Assembly: GCF_010389155.1 (NCBI RefSeq)
Contig: NC_057768.1
Span: 2,726,501 to 2,790,500 of the forward strand
Direction of reading: 5' to 3'
Source: Erigeron canadensis
Lineage: Eukaryota; Streptophyta; Magnoliopsida; Asterales; Asteraceae
DNA: 64,000 bases
The position numbers were made by a program, and so were the translations under genes. The notes beneath the pieces were generated by a model that saw only the letters and a list, made by a program, of their open reading frames with translations, had not been told where the DNA came from and did not search any database. This document shows, piece by piece, positions 37,001-48,771 of this stretch. Each line of letters starts with the position of its first letter. Within the stretch, counting starts at the first letter, position 1.

Positions 37001-38137
37001 TTCTGAAACTTACTGTTAACATGCGGCTACAACAAGGTTCAAACCGAAATCAACAAGAAGAGATCAAAGAGTTTGCTGAGTGGATTCTTAAAGTTGGAAA
37101 TGGTGAACTTTGCGAACCTAATGATGGCGAGGCTGACATATCCATACCAGAAGACCTTCTTATTGAATCTGAGCAAGACCCGGTAAGCGACATTATCAAC
37201 TATGTCTATCCAGATTACATTGCTCGACTGTCAACTACTTTGAAGACAGAGCAATACTTGCACCGACACATGAAACTGTGAACCTCATTAATGATAGAAT
37301 GTTGAATACTCTTCCTGGTAACGAGAGGGTTTACCTAAGTTCTGATACTATTTGTCAAGCTGATTTATCCAAATATGAGCCCAGAATTATATTCTCCAGA
37401 CTTTCTAAACCGAATAAAGATTTCTGGTCTTCCGAATCATAATATAACTCTGAGGGAAGGTGCTCCTGTCATGTTGCTTAGAAATGTTGATCAGCAACAA
37501 GGTCTTTGCAATGGTACTCGATTGCAGGTAAAACGTCTATGTGAACATGTTATTGAGGCAATTGTTATTTCTGGAAGTCACGTTGGTCATATCACATATA
37601 TCCCCCGTATGAAATTGACAAGTTCCGATAAGAAACTGCCTTTCCAATTTCAGCGACAATTCCCACTTTTCGTTTGTTTTGCGATAACTGTCAACAAAAG
37701 TCAGGGACAATCGTTAGGGAGGGTTGGCCTCTATCTACCTAAGCCGGTATTCACGCATGGACAACTTTACGTTGCATTGTCGAGGGTCAAGAGTAGCCAA
37801 GGACTGAAGGTGCTTATTTGTGATCAACAAGGCCATCCAACAAACCATACGACAAATGTTGTATATAAAGAAGTTCTTCAGGGCCTCTGACAGCCTTATA
37901 ACTTCTACAAACATTATTTCCTTCTCCATTTTCAGTATTCATTTCATTGGATTCTTTGCATTCTATTTATCATCATTCCACCTTATAGTTTATATTTGAT
38001 TATATGTTTTTTATTTGGTTGAAATAAAACTTATGTGTTCGATATATTCTACAATCTAATCTGAATATACGTAATAACACGAAAGTTAAAAGCTATATTT
38101 TGAAAGTATCAGTCCATCGGACGGGTCTGAAGACTAG
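34011..38137 (+). mobile_element. Helitron of 4.1 kb carrying a decayed helicase
   Basis: The 5' end TCTATAACTATACTAAAAGAA at 34011 follows an A and matches the usual TCTATACTATACTAAAAG start of plant Helitrons. The 3' end is CTAG at 38134-38137 followed by T, preceded by a hairpin region (GTCCATCGGAC, 38112-38122, then GGG). In between lies a helicase pseudogene with the right polarity. The Rep (HUH endonuclease) part expected upstream in a RepHel protein was not found, so this copy is a deletion derivative that cannot move alone. Sequence 34355-35030 between the 5' end and helicase remnants is unidentified. Confidence 0.8.
35786..37890 (+). pseudogene. Helitron Pif1-type helicase (RepHel C-terminal part), broken
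   Basis: Pieces in order: 35786-35943 (reads ASGGYLRTLFATMIITNSL, the segment before the helicase core); 36258-36510 (DQLLDMALNEIENILQ..., EHDRLCMSL); 36480-37280 with Walker A GYGGTGKT (36553-36576), Walker B LIILDEAP (36781-36804) and GGDFRQILPVVPGG; 37255-37375 (ILAPTHETVNLINDRMLN); 37375-37890 with VNKSQGQSLGRVGLYL and the VALSRVKSSQGLKVLI end. At least three frameshifts separate them (near 36480, 37255 and 37375). Pif1-family motifs plus the Helitron ends around it identify the parent as RepHel, which unwinds DNA during rolling-circle transposition. Not functional. Confidence 0.85.
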
Positions 38138-38271
38138 TAATGCTAATATAATTAAACTAAAAAGTGAGATAAGAAGTTCACTCATATGTATTAATGATTA
38201 AAAATAAATTTTGGTAATTATTCTTTCAGTTACATATAATTGGTAATGAAATTTTATATCCTATCACAAAA

Positions 38272-38436
38272 GGAAAATGATTAATCTTCCAACTAAATAG
38301 CCTAAAAATCCTTTTAACCATGATATGATGACATGTCGAGCAAGATTAAGAAAGAAAATTAATAGACATCACATGTCACCTTCTTATAATTTTAGAATGA
38401 TTTTAGGCTAATTTTATGAAGATTTATCATTTTCAA
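38272..38436. mobile_element. Small inverted-repeat MITE (copy 1)
   Basis: The left end GGAAAATGATTAATCTTCC is mirrored at the right end by GATTTATCATTTTC. Arms continue with TAGCCTAAAAATC and TGACATGT on both sides. A second copy is at 42883-43064. About 165 bp, non-coding. Confidence 0.6.
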
Positions 38437-40200
38437 CCACAAAATAATGTTAGTTTTTTAACTACTACATTTTACATATTTGACAATTAATTTCTACACG
38501 ATTTTAATCAGTAAATTTGTTCAACAACACCTATGACATCATTCAACTCAAGAACTGCACCCCTACTTCGAAATGGTAATGACAAATCAACTTCGAAATA
38601 TAACTTAGAAATGCATTTTTGACACATACCAAGTATATTTTATTAATTGTTTGTACATTTACCATGAAAATCATAGAACGGACTTTTAATATAGAAGGTA
38701 AAAGTTTTTTTATGCACATTAAGGGTTGTATTTAGCATTTCACATTTTTTATTTAGTGATCTCGTCGTTTGATTATGTCACACCATGTTAATATTTGTTT
38801 TTTAAATTATATTTTAGGTTGATTTATAATTACCTAGCTTGTATGCTAATTCCTTTCTACACTCGAGTACTCGACCACCCAAAACTATCAAAACTCGTTT
38901 GAACTATTTTGTCTTAAAGGTCAAATTAGTATTATTATTATACGTACAGGTTTACTATATATAATTAATAAATAATTCTAATGTTAATAATAATAATACG
39001 TACAGTATGTATGATACTCGAATACAGATATCGCATCCAAAGAACGTAACTGTTCACTGATATGATTTCAGATACATACAAAATACAGTATGTACTATAA
39101 TAATTGTCCGTAACTATTTTCAGCTCTTTTTTTCCATAATCTTTTTATGCGTGCAATGAATACTTGTATAGTATGCATCGTTAGTTATACATTAGAAGGT
39201 GTATCTAATCCTATCTAATAGTAAAATCTTTAATGTTATTTTTTGTAATTTGTGAACTTTCTTGTATTTTGTTATAAAGTACCTATTTGGTTTTTTTTCT
39301 TTTGATGAATTGTAATTATATTTTGACTATTTTCGTTAAATTGTATTAAGCTTTATAACATATTTTTAAAAAATAAAATAAATTAAATTAGTTGAACCGG
39401 GTTGTATTAAATTAGATCTTCATATATAGGTGTATATATAGATTTTTCATTTCAGTTTGTTTTGGTTTTGATTAAATTTTTGTTTGGAGGTTTGTTAAAT
39501 ACAAGGATGAAAAATGCAAAAACGACAAACCATAAGGACGAATTTTGTACTTAAACATAGGGACAAATGGGTGAAAAATAGAAAAAGAAATAAAGGAAAT
39601 GAACTAGTCAAATGTTAAAAATGAAAAAAAGAACAAGGTAATTAAAGTCAAAGTGATACGAACTAGCCAAATACAAGACATGTTTATGATCAGTTAATGC
39701 ATGCTTTTAACAGTTTATTATGTAGTTGGTTTATATATCAACTTCATTTATCATGCAGCACTAGTTCCTTAAATTTAGGTCCATGTAGTTTCTAGTAGGC
39801 ATTATGTTTTAAGTTTCTAAAGTAGTTACATGTATTTTCCTATATAAGTTGTACTTTGGCTTTTCAAAGAAGGCAGTGAAGAAAATATTAGGCAAGTAAT
39901 TGTCTCTCTCTCCTTCATTATGTTTTTTTGAAGCCTAACCTCCTTTAAGGGTTATCTGTCACAAAGCAGCATTTTGTTTTATTAGCAAGTTATGGAATTA
40001 ATTTGAAGAAAATCCTCATCCTTTTTTATATTGTACAAGGCTTAACCACCTCTCTAATTTAGAGAAAATGACATTAATGGTCTCCAATCTCTATGATTTG
40101 CCAAATATTTATCAGTTTTGTACTTTTTTGGTAAAAATTACATCAAACATCTAAAAGGTTTGTACTTTTTCATTTGAACCATTAATCCTCACCCATTTGC
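38437..40200. other. Intergenic, nothing recognised
   Basis: AT-rich DNA with no credible coding frame. Some mildly GC-richer stretches (39650-39960) show no family resemblance. Confidence 0.5.
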
Positions 40201-40209
40201 GTCCCTAAT

Positions 40210-40617
40210 AAAGTAGTGGCTCGAGGGTAAAGCAAGTGAAACGAGGGCTTTAGGCCCCGAATATCCGAAGGCCTCATATTTTTTTAGTTATGTATATGAT
40301 TATGTAGAAACGAGAATTATAGAACTTAAGTTTTATCAACTAGGTGATAGTTGCTTCAACGGATACAAGGTTTTTAAAACTTAACTTATGTGAAAAAATT
40401 ATATGATTAAAAATCACATAAAAGATTAAATAAAATAACAATTATATCGATTAGGAGTGGTTTATCATTTCAAATTAGTGTTTAAAATTTGTTAAAATAT
40501 TTGCATTTAATCAAATTGAAAAAAAAACTTTATTTAGACTATCAATAGTTTATTGTTCGAAAAGGCCTCGTTAATAATAACTTGTTTTAAGCTTCCAATT
40601 TGATTGAGCCGGCACTG
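40210..40617. mobile_element. Candidate hAT-type MITE
   Basis: The right end GAGCCGGCACTG, read inverted as CAGTGCCGGCTC, roughly mirrors the left end AGTAGTGGCTCGAGG. Interior GGCTTTAGGCCCCGAA and AAAGGCCTCG resemble the MITE at 52174-52471. Flanking octamers TCCCTAAT (40202) and TCCTGATT (40618) match only in part, so it is old or the boundary is off. Confidence 0.45.
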
Positions 40618-40621
40618 TCCT

Positions 40622-40696
40622 GATTTCGGGTGACATATGTGGAATTTAAATATGACAGTTTCTAGTGATGCCAAACTATTGCTACAAAAAAGTTGG
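40622..40696 (+). pseudogene. B3 domain fragment upstream of B3-5
   Basis: About 75 bp align with exon 2 of B3-3 (its VSDDISWDLSLTVSSDGNLWLQKGW segment): shared TTTCTAGTGATG, GGAATTTAA against GGGATTTAA, CTACAAAAAAGTTGG against CTCCAAAAGGGTTGG. Stops occur in frame. A MITE lies directly to its left. It shows that a B3-3-like gene once stood here. Confidence 0.6.
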
Positions 40697-40857
40697 CCCT
40701 AAGAGCAAAGGTCCAATCGGCAAAAACAATAGGGAAAAAAAAAGGTAATATCCGATTAAGATTATTTAATGTTTGTGCACAACCCTTTTCATCAAAACAA
40801 ATGAAGTAGGACCCGTGCTTAATAACAGAAAATCAGAAATAACTGTTGGATGAGTGA

Positions 40858-41225
40858 ACAAGTTTTTTAAGCAAACTATATATATCCATTGGGCTTATTT
40901 AACAACCGATTGTTTTAATTTTTTAGCCCAACATAGTAAGCCCAATAAATATCCAATATTACCTTTGAGTCGGTTAAAGGAGATAATATTTTCCACTTTC
41001 CATGCAACTACTCTTTAAAACGATCATTCTTTTGATATGATATGATAAACCGATTATAATTAACCTTTCAATTCGTTAGGCAGCTGTTGTTTTCGTAATC
41101 AAGAAGTCATTCCTTATATGAGTTTCCTACAAAAATTTTAAGTCGATAAAAAGTTAAGTCTTATAAATCCTAAAATCAAATTAAGAAAACCTAAACTGTG
41201 TTTTTGGTTTTGTATAAATAATAGT
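40858..41225 (+). promoter_or_regulatory. Promoter block of B3-5, duplicate of the B3-3 block
   Basis: Aligned with 29455-29830, as listed there. It ends directly at the B3-5 start codon region, so it probably includes the original core promoter of both genes. I see no obvious TATA box beyond AT-rich TTTGTATAAATAATAG (41209-41224). Confidence 0.65.
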
Positions 41226-41234
41226 CGATTAATA

Positions 41235-41938
41235 ATGAAGCGAGAAAGGGATAGCCCTGAAAAGATTCCAATTATAATTAATAAAGATCCAGAATTCTTC
41301 GAAGTCTTTCTTCCTGATCGTATCTCACACCAACTGGTACGTAACATATTAATTAATTTCCTTTTATTATTTACTTTTACTATGTATGTATATATATGTT
41401 AACATTATACTATCAATAAACTGATCGATCGCCATGTTTAAAAGTGCTAATACATTTATATATTTTGATGTGTATACTAATTAGTCGAATTAATTATGCT
41501 TTTTTTTTTTTGACTTATGAACCAATGTATAATAATAAGGCTAATGATTTGATTTATAATGTTGACCATGTGTAGCGTGTACCTCCGGATTTTGTCAAGA
41601 ATTTTGATGGGAAAATACCTGAAGCAGTTATAGTTAAAGATCTATCGGGGAGAGTGTGGCATGTAGATATAAAACAAGAGAAAAATGGTGTTTTTTTCAA
41701 GAATGGTTGGAACAAAATTGTGAATGAAAAGGGTTTAGAGTTTGGCCAATTTTTGGTGTTTAGATACACAAGAGTATCGAAATCGTTCACTGTTCGAATC
41801 TTTGGCAAAGATGCATGTAAGGTTGAAGAACAAGATTACACAAAACCGTTTATTCGTGTGAAAGATGAATTCGAATCGGATCCAGTAGATTTAAAGCCGG
41901 TTCCCAAAGTTAGAAGAAACTCCAGAAAAGCATGTTAG
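41235..41938 (+). CDS. B3-5: single B3 domain protein
   Basis: Two exons, 41235-41336 and 41576-41938, give 154 aa. The B3 domain covers residues about 20-118: FFEVFLPDRISHQL / RVPPDFVKNFDGKIPEAV, then VWHVDI, FFKNGWNKIVNEKGLEFGQFLVF and FTVRIFGKDACK. The intron lies at the same place as intron 1 of B3-3 (after the ...L residue before R[IV]P), supporting common origin with domain 1 of that gene. After the domain come a short acidic stretch and a basic tail (KVRRNSRKAC) that may aid nuclear import. The ATG opens a frame with an acidic-basic leader and is preceded by the duplicated promoter. Likely a small REM-type DNA-binding protein. No break seen. Confidence 0.8.
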
Positions 41939-42285
41939 TTTGGTGAAGAGTTTTGTAAATTTAAACATTATAGAAATCATGTACGAATAGAATTCTTGTG
42001 TTGGATAAAGAAGAGGTTGATGTATATATTCGTATTCAAAGTTGTAGAAAACCTTGTCAATTTGTTCATGTGGTTTATGCATTGATAAATGAATTAATTT
42101 ATGTCACATTTTTTATTTCTTTTCATGTGAGTCATGTGTTTCCCTTTTATAGAATTGAAATTTGAGAAGCAACCGCCTACTATAGCAAACATAAAATTGG
42201 TTTCCATGTGTCATGAGTCATGAGTCATGTTTTTTCCCTCATTAAATATTTTTTAGAAAACGTATTACATATTTAAATTTAAGAT

Positions 42286-42524
42286 GAGCATGGTACTCGC
42301 ACAATGCGACGATGATGACATTAGTTTAGATGTAGTGACGTCGGCGTCAAGTGGTGTTGATAATTGATACAAAGATATTATATTTTTAGGGATAGTGAAT
42401 ATCTTTTAAAAGATTATGGAATAGTTGTGTAAGTTAATTAATTAAGAGTACAATGATAATTTTGCATGTCCTAAAATTGTAAACTTTTCAACATAGGGTT
42501 ATAATTTTTATATAAAAGTATAGA
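42286..42524 (-). mobile_element. Small Helitron-like element (family H4)
   Basis: On the minus strand it begins TCTATACTTTTATATAAAAA at 42524 after A and contains CCCTATGTTGAAAAGTTTACA. It closes with CGTCGCATTGTGCGAGTACCATGCTC. The same 5' block is at 51202 (plus) and the same 3' block, with CTCG-T, at 49620-49660. The family appears non-coding and about 240 bp. Confidence 0.55.
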
Positions 42525-42744
42525 TATGTAAAAATCTAATGTTTACATTTTTAATGATAAAATATCCTACTTCCGATATTTTTTTTTTGGTAAATTTGGA
42601 TAACCGACATACCATTGAAATATGATTGTGTTATCAGGGTATCACCTGATTATATCTTCATTAGGCATTTACATCAATAATGGAAATACACAAATAAATA
42701 TGAGAAAAACCTCCTTTATGAAATTAGAACTCATAACTTTATGG

Positions 42745-42841
42745 TTCTTATGCCTTATTTCTCCAACAATATATTGTAGAATGAAAAAAACCTTACGCTT
42801 CTTATGCCTTATTTCTCCACCAATATATTGTAGAATGAAAG
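42745..42841. repeat. Tandem duplication, 54-bp period
   Basis: TTCTTATGCCTTATTTCTCC, then AACAATATATTGTAGAATGAAA, occurs twice (starting 42745 and 42799) with very few differences. The short open frame across it is a by-product. Confidence 0.8.
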
Positions 42842-42882
42842 AAATGCTTATCTCACCACAAACTAAATATCTAGATTATGCT

Positions 42883-43064
42883 ATAGGAAAATGATAAATC
42901 CTTCTAAATAATAGCTTAAAAATCCTCTTAAAACTATAATAATGTGACATGTGTTATTCACTAATTTTTCTTTCTAATTTTGTCTCCTTATTTTTTGTTT
43001 TTTTCACATGTCATCATCTAAGATTTTTAGGCTATTTAGTTAGTTGGATAAATTATTACCCTAT
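42883..43064. mobile_element. Small inverted-repeat MITE (copy 2)
   Basis: Ends CTATAGGAAAATGATAAATCC and, mirrored, CATAGGGTAATAATTTATCC. Inner arms share TAGCYTAAAAATC and TGACATGTG with copy 1 at 38272-38436. Confidence 0.6.
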
Positions 43065-43329
43065 GTTATATTTTGTTGTATATGATCTAAAGTGTGTAAT
43101 GATCATGTATGTTCTATCATTCTACTCCATTCTTAATATAGTGATGTAATATTCGACCAATGGGTATGCTTATTTCACTCTTGTTTTTCATTTTTTAACC
43201 AAAAATCCTAATGGAAGCAGTCTATTTACCTTAAAGTAGAAATAAGATTATCTAAATCTTATTTTTCCGTATTCTACTTATAAAGAGATTGAATACTATT
43301 GTTATTATAATCATCAAACATTTATATTT

Positions 43330-44518
43330 CTAAGATCCGTGTCCAACACTGGACACGGAATTTACGATATTATCAATATTAGATTTTCATACATTTAAGT
43401 CATAAAAGCTTATAATTTTGAAAAAAATATGGTTTTAACTGTTATATTTTGCAAGTTGTTGTACAATAATCATATGTTCGTCACTGTCATTATTAGTCTA
43501 GACATATTGATGGAATTGTTTGTTGTAGTCATTCCACAAGGCACATGCTATATATAATAATTTCTCCATTATATAATATTTTGAAACCAGATGTACTCAT
43601 AATGTGATATTATTATGAAAGATAATTAAGAATAAAAAAATAAACATATTTGTGATCTTGTACTTGACATTTAGGTATATGTATTTAATCATTATGCACG
43701 TCCATAACACGCATAGGTTTATTTTCAACCACTTTGTTCTATGATAATATGATAACAATTAGGATTGTTTTTATATTCCGTGATAACAATTAGGACTCTT
43801 GATTTGAGTGACAACTGTAACTTTAAACATTAAAATGCAAAACTAATATACAAAAAAGGAGAAAACTATGTACCTTTTTGATTGAGAGATAGAATTAATC
43901 TTGAATGGAGTTTATATGATTTGGATTTAGGATTCAAGTTATCTTCTGTTGTAAATCGTATTTGATTCTATGATCGTCCCATATCCTGTGATTCCTATTG
44001 TGTTTAGGACAATGATGTTGTATATCATTATCTGTTATTATGTTTGGGATATGTATCTAAAGTTAATATTGTATTTATATCTAATATTAAACTAAATATT
44101 AATATTTATAATTATAATTATAAAAATCTAATCTAATATTTGTTAATAAGTCATTAGGTTTTAATATTTGTTAATATTTGATATGTTAAAAAAAAGTTTT
44201 ATTTAGATAAATGATTGTAAATTTTAAAAATTTCTCTCAATTGAGGGCTAAAAATAAATATAAATTAAGTATTCAGGGCTAAAAAGTGTAAATTATTGAT
44301 GGAAAACAAAAAGGTGTAAATAATGAGATTTTTTCTACAAATTAATATAAATATTAATATAATAATATATTTAGATAATGATTATTAAGATTTTTAATTT
44401 GTAGCTTATCTAAATGATGACATCATCAAAAGTCAATTTGATGAAATTGAACGATGTGATTGGTTAATAAGTCATTAGTTCAACTGTCTTATAGTATATA
44501 TTAAAATTAAGATTAAGA
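43330..44518 (-). mobile_element. Helitron family H1, copy of 1.2 kb
   Basis: Hairpin CCGTGTCCAGTGTTGGACACGG (43338-43359) on the minus strand. The 3' end is shortened, giving CTTAG directly after ACACGGAT, so the terminal bases differ from other copies. The 5' end TCTTAATCTTAATTTTAATATATAC lies at 44518. Non-coding. Confidence 0.75.
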
Positions 44519-44755
44519 TAATTTCACTTTAAAAATAAATAGAATTTTTTTTTCTTTTTTGATAACTTAAAATACATATAAAATGTTTCACTGAGTTTTA
44601 TTTAAATAAAAACATAATATCACAAATGATATTATCTTCTTTTACTAATAAACCAACTGTAAAACCATAAAAGAAAAAACAATATATCCAGTGTTAATAC
44701 AAATTTATTTATTTCTTGTCAAAAATACGTATTAAAAAAGAAAGATTTTATGTCT
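44519..44755. other. Intergenic, nothing recognised
   Basis: AT-rich spacer between a Helitron and a SINE. Confidence 0.5.
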
Positions 44756-45080
44756 TTGAGTATTAGCTCAATGGTTGAAAGATCATCCCTATACATAAGA
44801 TCTTGTGTTTAATCTTTGGGAGGACATAAGAAAGTCTTTTTATGAGGATTTGGCTTGGGTTTACGCAGAAGTCTGAAGGGCAGAGTTTACTTTTATTATC
44901 CGCCGTACCTTCGGGCGGATTAGTAGGGGGTTTTCCACCCATCGGGTATTTGAAATAGACATTTCTACTTCGAGGGAGCTCTATAACACAGATCCGGTTA
45001 AAACAACCTATGTTAAATCTCTCACAGTCGAATAGCGACACGAAGTTTTCAACGAAATTCATCTTAAAAAAAAAAAAAAA
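44756..45080 (+). mobile_element. SINE with poly(A) tail, 100 bp upstream of RUS
   Basis: Head TAGCTCAATGGTTGAAAGATC resembles a tRNA A-box region; GATCTTGTGTTTAATCTTTGG is a decayed B box. The body shares GTTTACTTTTATTA, GGATTAGTAGGGGG, CCCATCGGGTATTT, GATCCGGTTAAAACAAC and CGACACGAA with the copy at 48772-49084. It ends in about 15 A. Lying directly before the RUS start codon, it may form part of the RUS promoter or 5' UTR. Confidence 0.7.
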
Positions 45081-45180
45081 GAATTTCTTTCACAGCCCCA
45101 AAACCTTTTATGAAGAAAATCCTTAAACCCTAAAACACAAATATCCCACTAAAAATCAATCAAAATCCATCTTCAATCTC

Positions 45181-48100
45181 ATGCAATCCCCTTTCCATAT
45201 CCCCACTTCAAATCCCACTTTCAATTTCAGCTCAAAATGGCAAAAACACAATAAAGTTCAAATCTTTTTTCCAAACCCCTGTTTTCCAAGATTCTCAAAA
45301 CCACCCCCAAAATCTTTGAAAACTTCATTCCAATTTGAATATGAAGAAGAAAAAATGGAAAAACAAGTTGAGCCCACTTTACTTCCTGTTGTAATTAAAC
45401 AATCTGATGGGTGTGTTTCAAGGTATTTTTGGGATGGTAATGATTTAAAACTTGTTTTTGTTGATGGTTTCGATAAATTCGATGATTTCGGAGACGTGTT
45501 TAGGAGATGTAAGATGGGTGTTAGGAATTTCTTGTTGCCAAGAAAGATTAATGAGAATTATTTGGAGTATGTGAAATGGAAGTTTTTGCATAGAGTGTTT
45601 AGTTCTGCTCTTCAGGTTCTTGCTACACAGGTATTATATTGTTCAGTTATGTCGAAAAGTTATTATCTTTTTGATTAGATTTCTGAATAATTCTGATATC
45701 TGTTGTCAATATATGTATATGTTTCGATATAGCAGATTAGCAGTTTTCGGTGTTTAGGTAGTAGAAATATAAGTATTTATTAGGAAATGGAAATATCTAT
45801 ACGCGATCGAATGTATATACAATTTGTCATTTGAATGGGTCACCTTGAATACAGTTAAGTAAAAGTCCTTTGGTTATAAGCAGTTTTGAATAAGCATTTT
45901 GGGGATTGATTATTTGGTTTTGACTATGATTATGTTACCATTTGGATGCTTAAATTAGTAGAATTGCCAAAAATGCGAATAATTGATTATTGTGTTTCGT
46001 TACTAGAAACTAATTTTTAAAAACTCTCTTTTTATCTTTTGTTTAGACATAGCTAAAATGTCGTAGTTGTTGGTGTGATTATAGGCAATGTTTAGGGCAA
46101 TTGGAATTGGGTATGCTCGTTCACTTCCATCTGCAGCAGCCCTTAATTGGGTTTTGAAAGATGGTCTTGGACGGTTAAGCAGGTGCATCTACACGGCTAG
46201 CTTAGCGTCGGCTTTTGATACAAACCTAAAGGTATTTGCAGCTTCATAACTATCAGTTAGAGGTGGCAATCTGGACTCAGTCACTTATGTATGGGTTGGT
46301 TCGGGATATCTTTCATTTCCAATGGTCAGAATGGGTGTAACAAAAAAGTTTAGACAAAATGGAAGGGGTCAAAATCTGTCCTAAATGTATGTTCTAATGC
46401 CTACAACCTCCAAATCACCTTATTAAAAGTTAGATAAGTATTGTATTAATACAGTTGTTGTAGTCATAGTTATTATTACAAGTTTGGACAAAACGTGTTT
46501 GGGTCAACCTACTTGTACAAAAGTACATACTCTTTTTACTCTATACTGACCAGTTTTGCCGATTGCCATATCTACTATCAATAAGTATTCTATTCAGTAT
46601 GCATTTTCATTGAAATATTATGTCAAGTGTATTAAGGCTTTTTGGCTTAATTGTAGAGGGTTAGGTTCTTGACATCGGTTGTTTTCAGTTTGAGCATTGG
46701 CCTTGAGTTGATGACTCCTGCTTTTCCACAATACTTTTTGCTTCTTGCATCAATAGCCAACATTGCTAAGCAGATAAGCCTCGCATGTTACCTAGCAACT
46801 GGTGTAAGTTGAAATCTTTTTGCTTGCAGATACTTCTTAAACACATGATGATACATAGAGCCTGTCCATGTAGTTTTACATTGATTTCTTTTAATGATGT
46901 GTGGTCATATTGCTTATATAAAATTTTTTCTGTTTCACTTTCTGGACTTCCAGACTGCTGTTCATAGAAGCTTTGCAGTAGCCGATAACCTTGGTGAAGT
47001 TTCTGCCAAGGCACAGGTTGGTTAATGTTTCATCCAGGTTTTTATTTTTATTTTAAGAGTTTAATGCTCTTGAATATGATTAATACTGTTCTTGTTGCAG
47101 ATTCAAACAGTTTGCTTTGACAATCTTGGTCTTATGCTGGCTGCAGCCTTGAATATCATCTTAAAGAACAACCAAAGGTTCGTCTTTTCTGAACAAAGAT
47201 GGACAAATGATTCAAAGATTGACGTGATTTATTAACCTAACTCTTTGATTATGCAAAAGGTGGCAAGCAGGTTTGCCCTTTGTGGTATACCCAATTTTCA
47301 CTGCCATTGATCTGTATGGAATATATCAGAGTTTGAAGCATGTGCATTTGCAAACAATAACAAAGGTTAGACGGATTTCATTTACTACTTTCCAGTACCT
47401 TATTTTTCCTAGTTATGTCTTGTTCCTCAATTTTTTCTAGTTATGTCTAGTACCTCAATTTTCCCTAGTTTGACATTTAGGATAGGCTAGAGATTATTAT
47501 AGATACATGGATTCAACGGGGATATGTCCCGTCACCAGCAGAAGTAAGTAAAAGGGAAGGAATCAATTTTTTCTCGACCAAAGGTTAGATAGCATTGTTT
47601 TCTTTTTCTTGATTTTTTTTGGTTACTACGGTGATCTTTGGAGGTATAATAGAAATCTTATTTAATGTTTAAATGTGTTTTTTAAATTTTTTTCCAGATA
47701 GGCTAAAGTGGCCCATCAGGATTGGTTGCTTGAATTCCAGATTCCAAATACCAAAAATATCAATGATGACAATGCGATCTTTATGTAAAGACGATTTCTA
47801 CTTTGTATGCACGGAAATTTGCTTCTGTGGCTTTCAAAAAAGAGAAGTATGTTTTAAGTTCTTTATTCGTTCTTTCTATCTGTCAGAACATCAAGATCTT
47901 ATAGTGGTTATCAAACAGCAGGGTATTCTTCTCTCTATACGTGAAGGAGCAACGACTTCAGATATCATCATGGGATTCTTACAGGTTCTAAACACGCTTT
48001 CAATCTTTCCATAAACATCCCTTTTAGACAAAGAATTTGAGTCCAGATTATGGTTTTCTTATGTTAAAGGCGTGCTACATCCGTGAACGGCTACTTTGCA

Positions 48101-48309
48101 ATATGAAGAAACCAGGAATTTTAGAAGTTTATGACAACAATTCACATCAGAATATCACTAACTGGTTTAATCTAGCAGCCGAGTGTAAGGAATCTGCTAG
48201 AGAAGGTATGAAGTTGCTAAATGAAAAGATGGTTGAAATTGGTTGGTCTTGTAAAAACATTTTGTTAAGCACAAATGAGCAAACTCGATTTAGTTTTATA
48301 GATGACTAA
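45181..48309 (+). CDS. RUS (DUF647) protein, probably ROOT UVB SENSITIVE 4
   Basis: Ten exons: 45181-45630, 46085-46231, 46657-46803, 46954-47016, 47101-47177, 47260-47365, 47481-47583, 47698-47846, 47919-47984, 48070-48309. Together 1548 nt, 515 aa, frame kept at every junction. The first 60 residues are Ser/Pro/Phe/Lys rich with few acids, like a plastid transit peptide. The DUF647 domain (about 105-355) includes YVKWKFLHRVFSSALQVLATQ, LNWVLKDGLGRLSRCIYTAS, LASIANIAKQISLACYLATG and GEVSAKAQIQTVCFDNLGL, with hydrophobic segments around 205-250. The C-terminal part ends NEQTRFSFIDD. RUS proteins act in plastid or membrane-linked development, light and vitamin B6-related pathways; I chose RUS4 from overall resemblance, not from a search. 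At intron 8 only the CAG acceptor at 47916-47918 (or three bases later) keeps the frame. A SINE lies just upstream. Confidence 0.85.
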
Positions 48310-48771
48310 ATTTACTTCTTAGCCCTCTGTCTCCTTGTAAAGTGATACATCAGGGTCATATGTCGATTGACAACAACAGTTTTGGTTTCTTTTGTTAATA
48401 TATCATTTTTAAAATTATATGTAATAAACTTTAAATTTCTATATAAATGTTTAAAACCATTAACATAAAACTTTAAATGAAATAACTTAAGTCCTAATAG
48501 ATACTGTTTGAAACAATGAGTACAAGATTGTTTAACAAAATGTGCTTCCTGTGGTCTCTTGTAAACTTGTTTGGGACTCGCTACATATTAAAGAAGTAAA
48601 AAATGATGTCAAGTAAAAAAGAAACCGCTCACTATCATAGATGATTGAAGAGGTTATACCTCATGCAGGGGTATATTTTTAGCTACAGTAACGCACTAAC
48701 GCCCATTCACATGCCAACATTTTGGTTTTTAATATTATATTATAATTTACATGGTGAAGATAAAAAAAAAT
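48310..48771. other. RUS 3' flank
   Basis: The sequence to about 48410 recurs at 54095-54200 behind a RUS pseudogene fragment. After that nothing recognisable. Confidence 0.5.

Noticed and set aside
47847..47918. Reading through the 72-nt intron 8 of RUS as coding
   Set aside because: The frame is open across it, but the insert would break a conserved region; GT donor at 47847 and AG acceptor at 47917-47918 restore a continuous domain. An alternative acceptor after TCTGTCAG (47886) gives an early stop.
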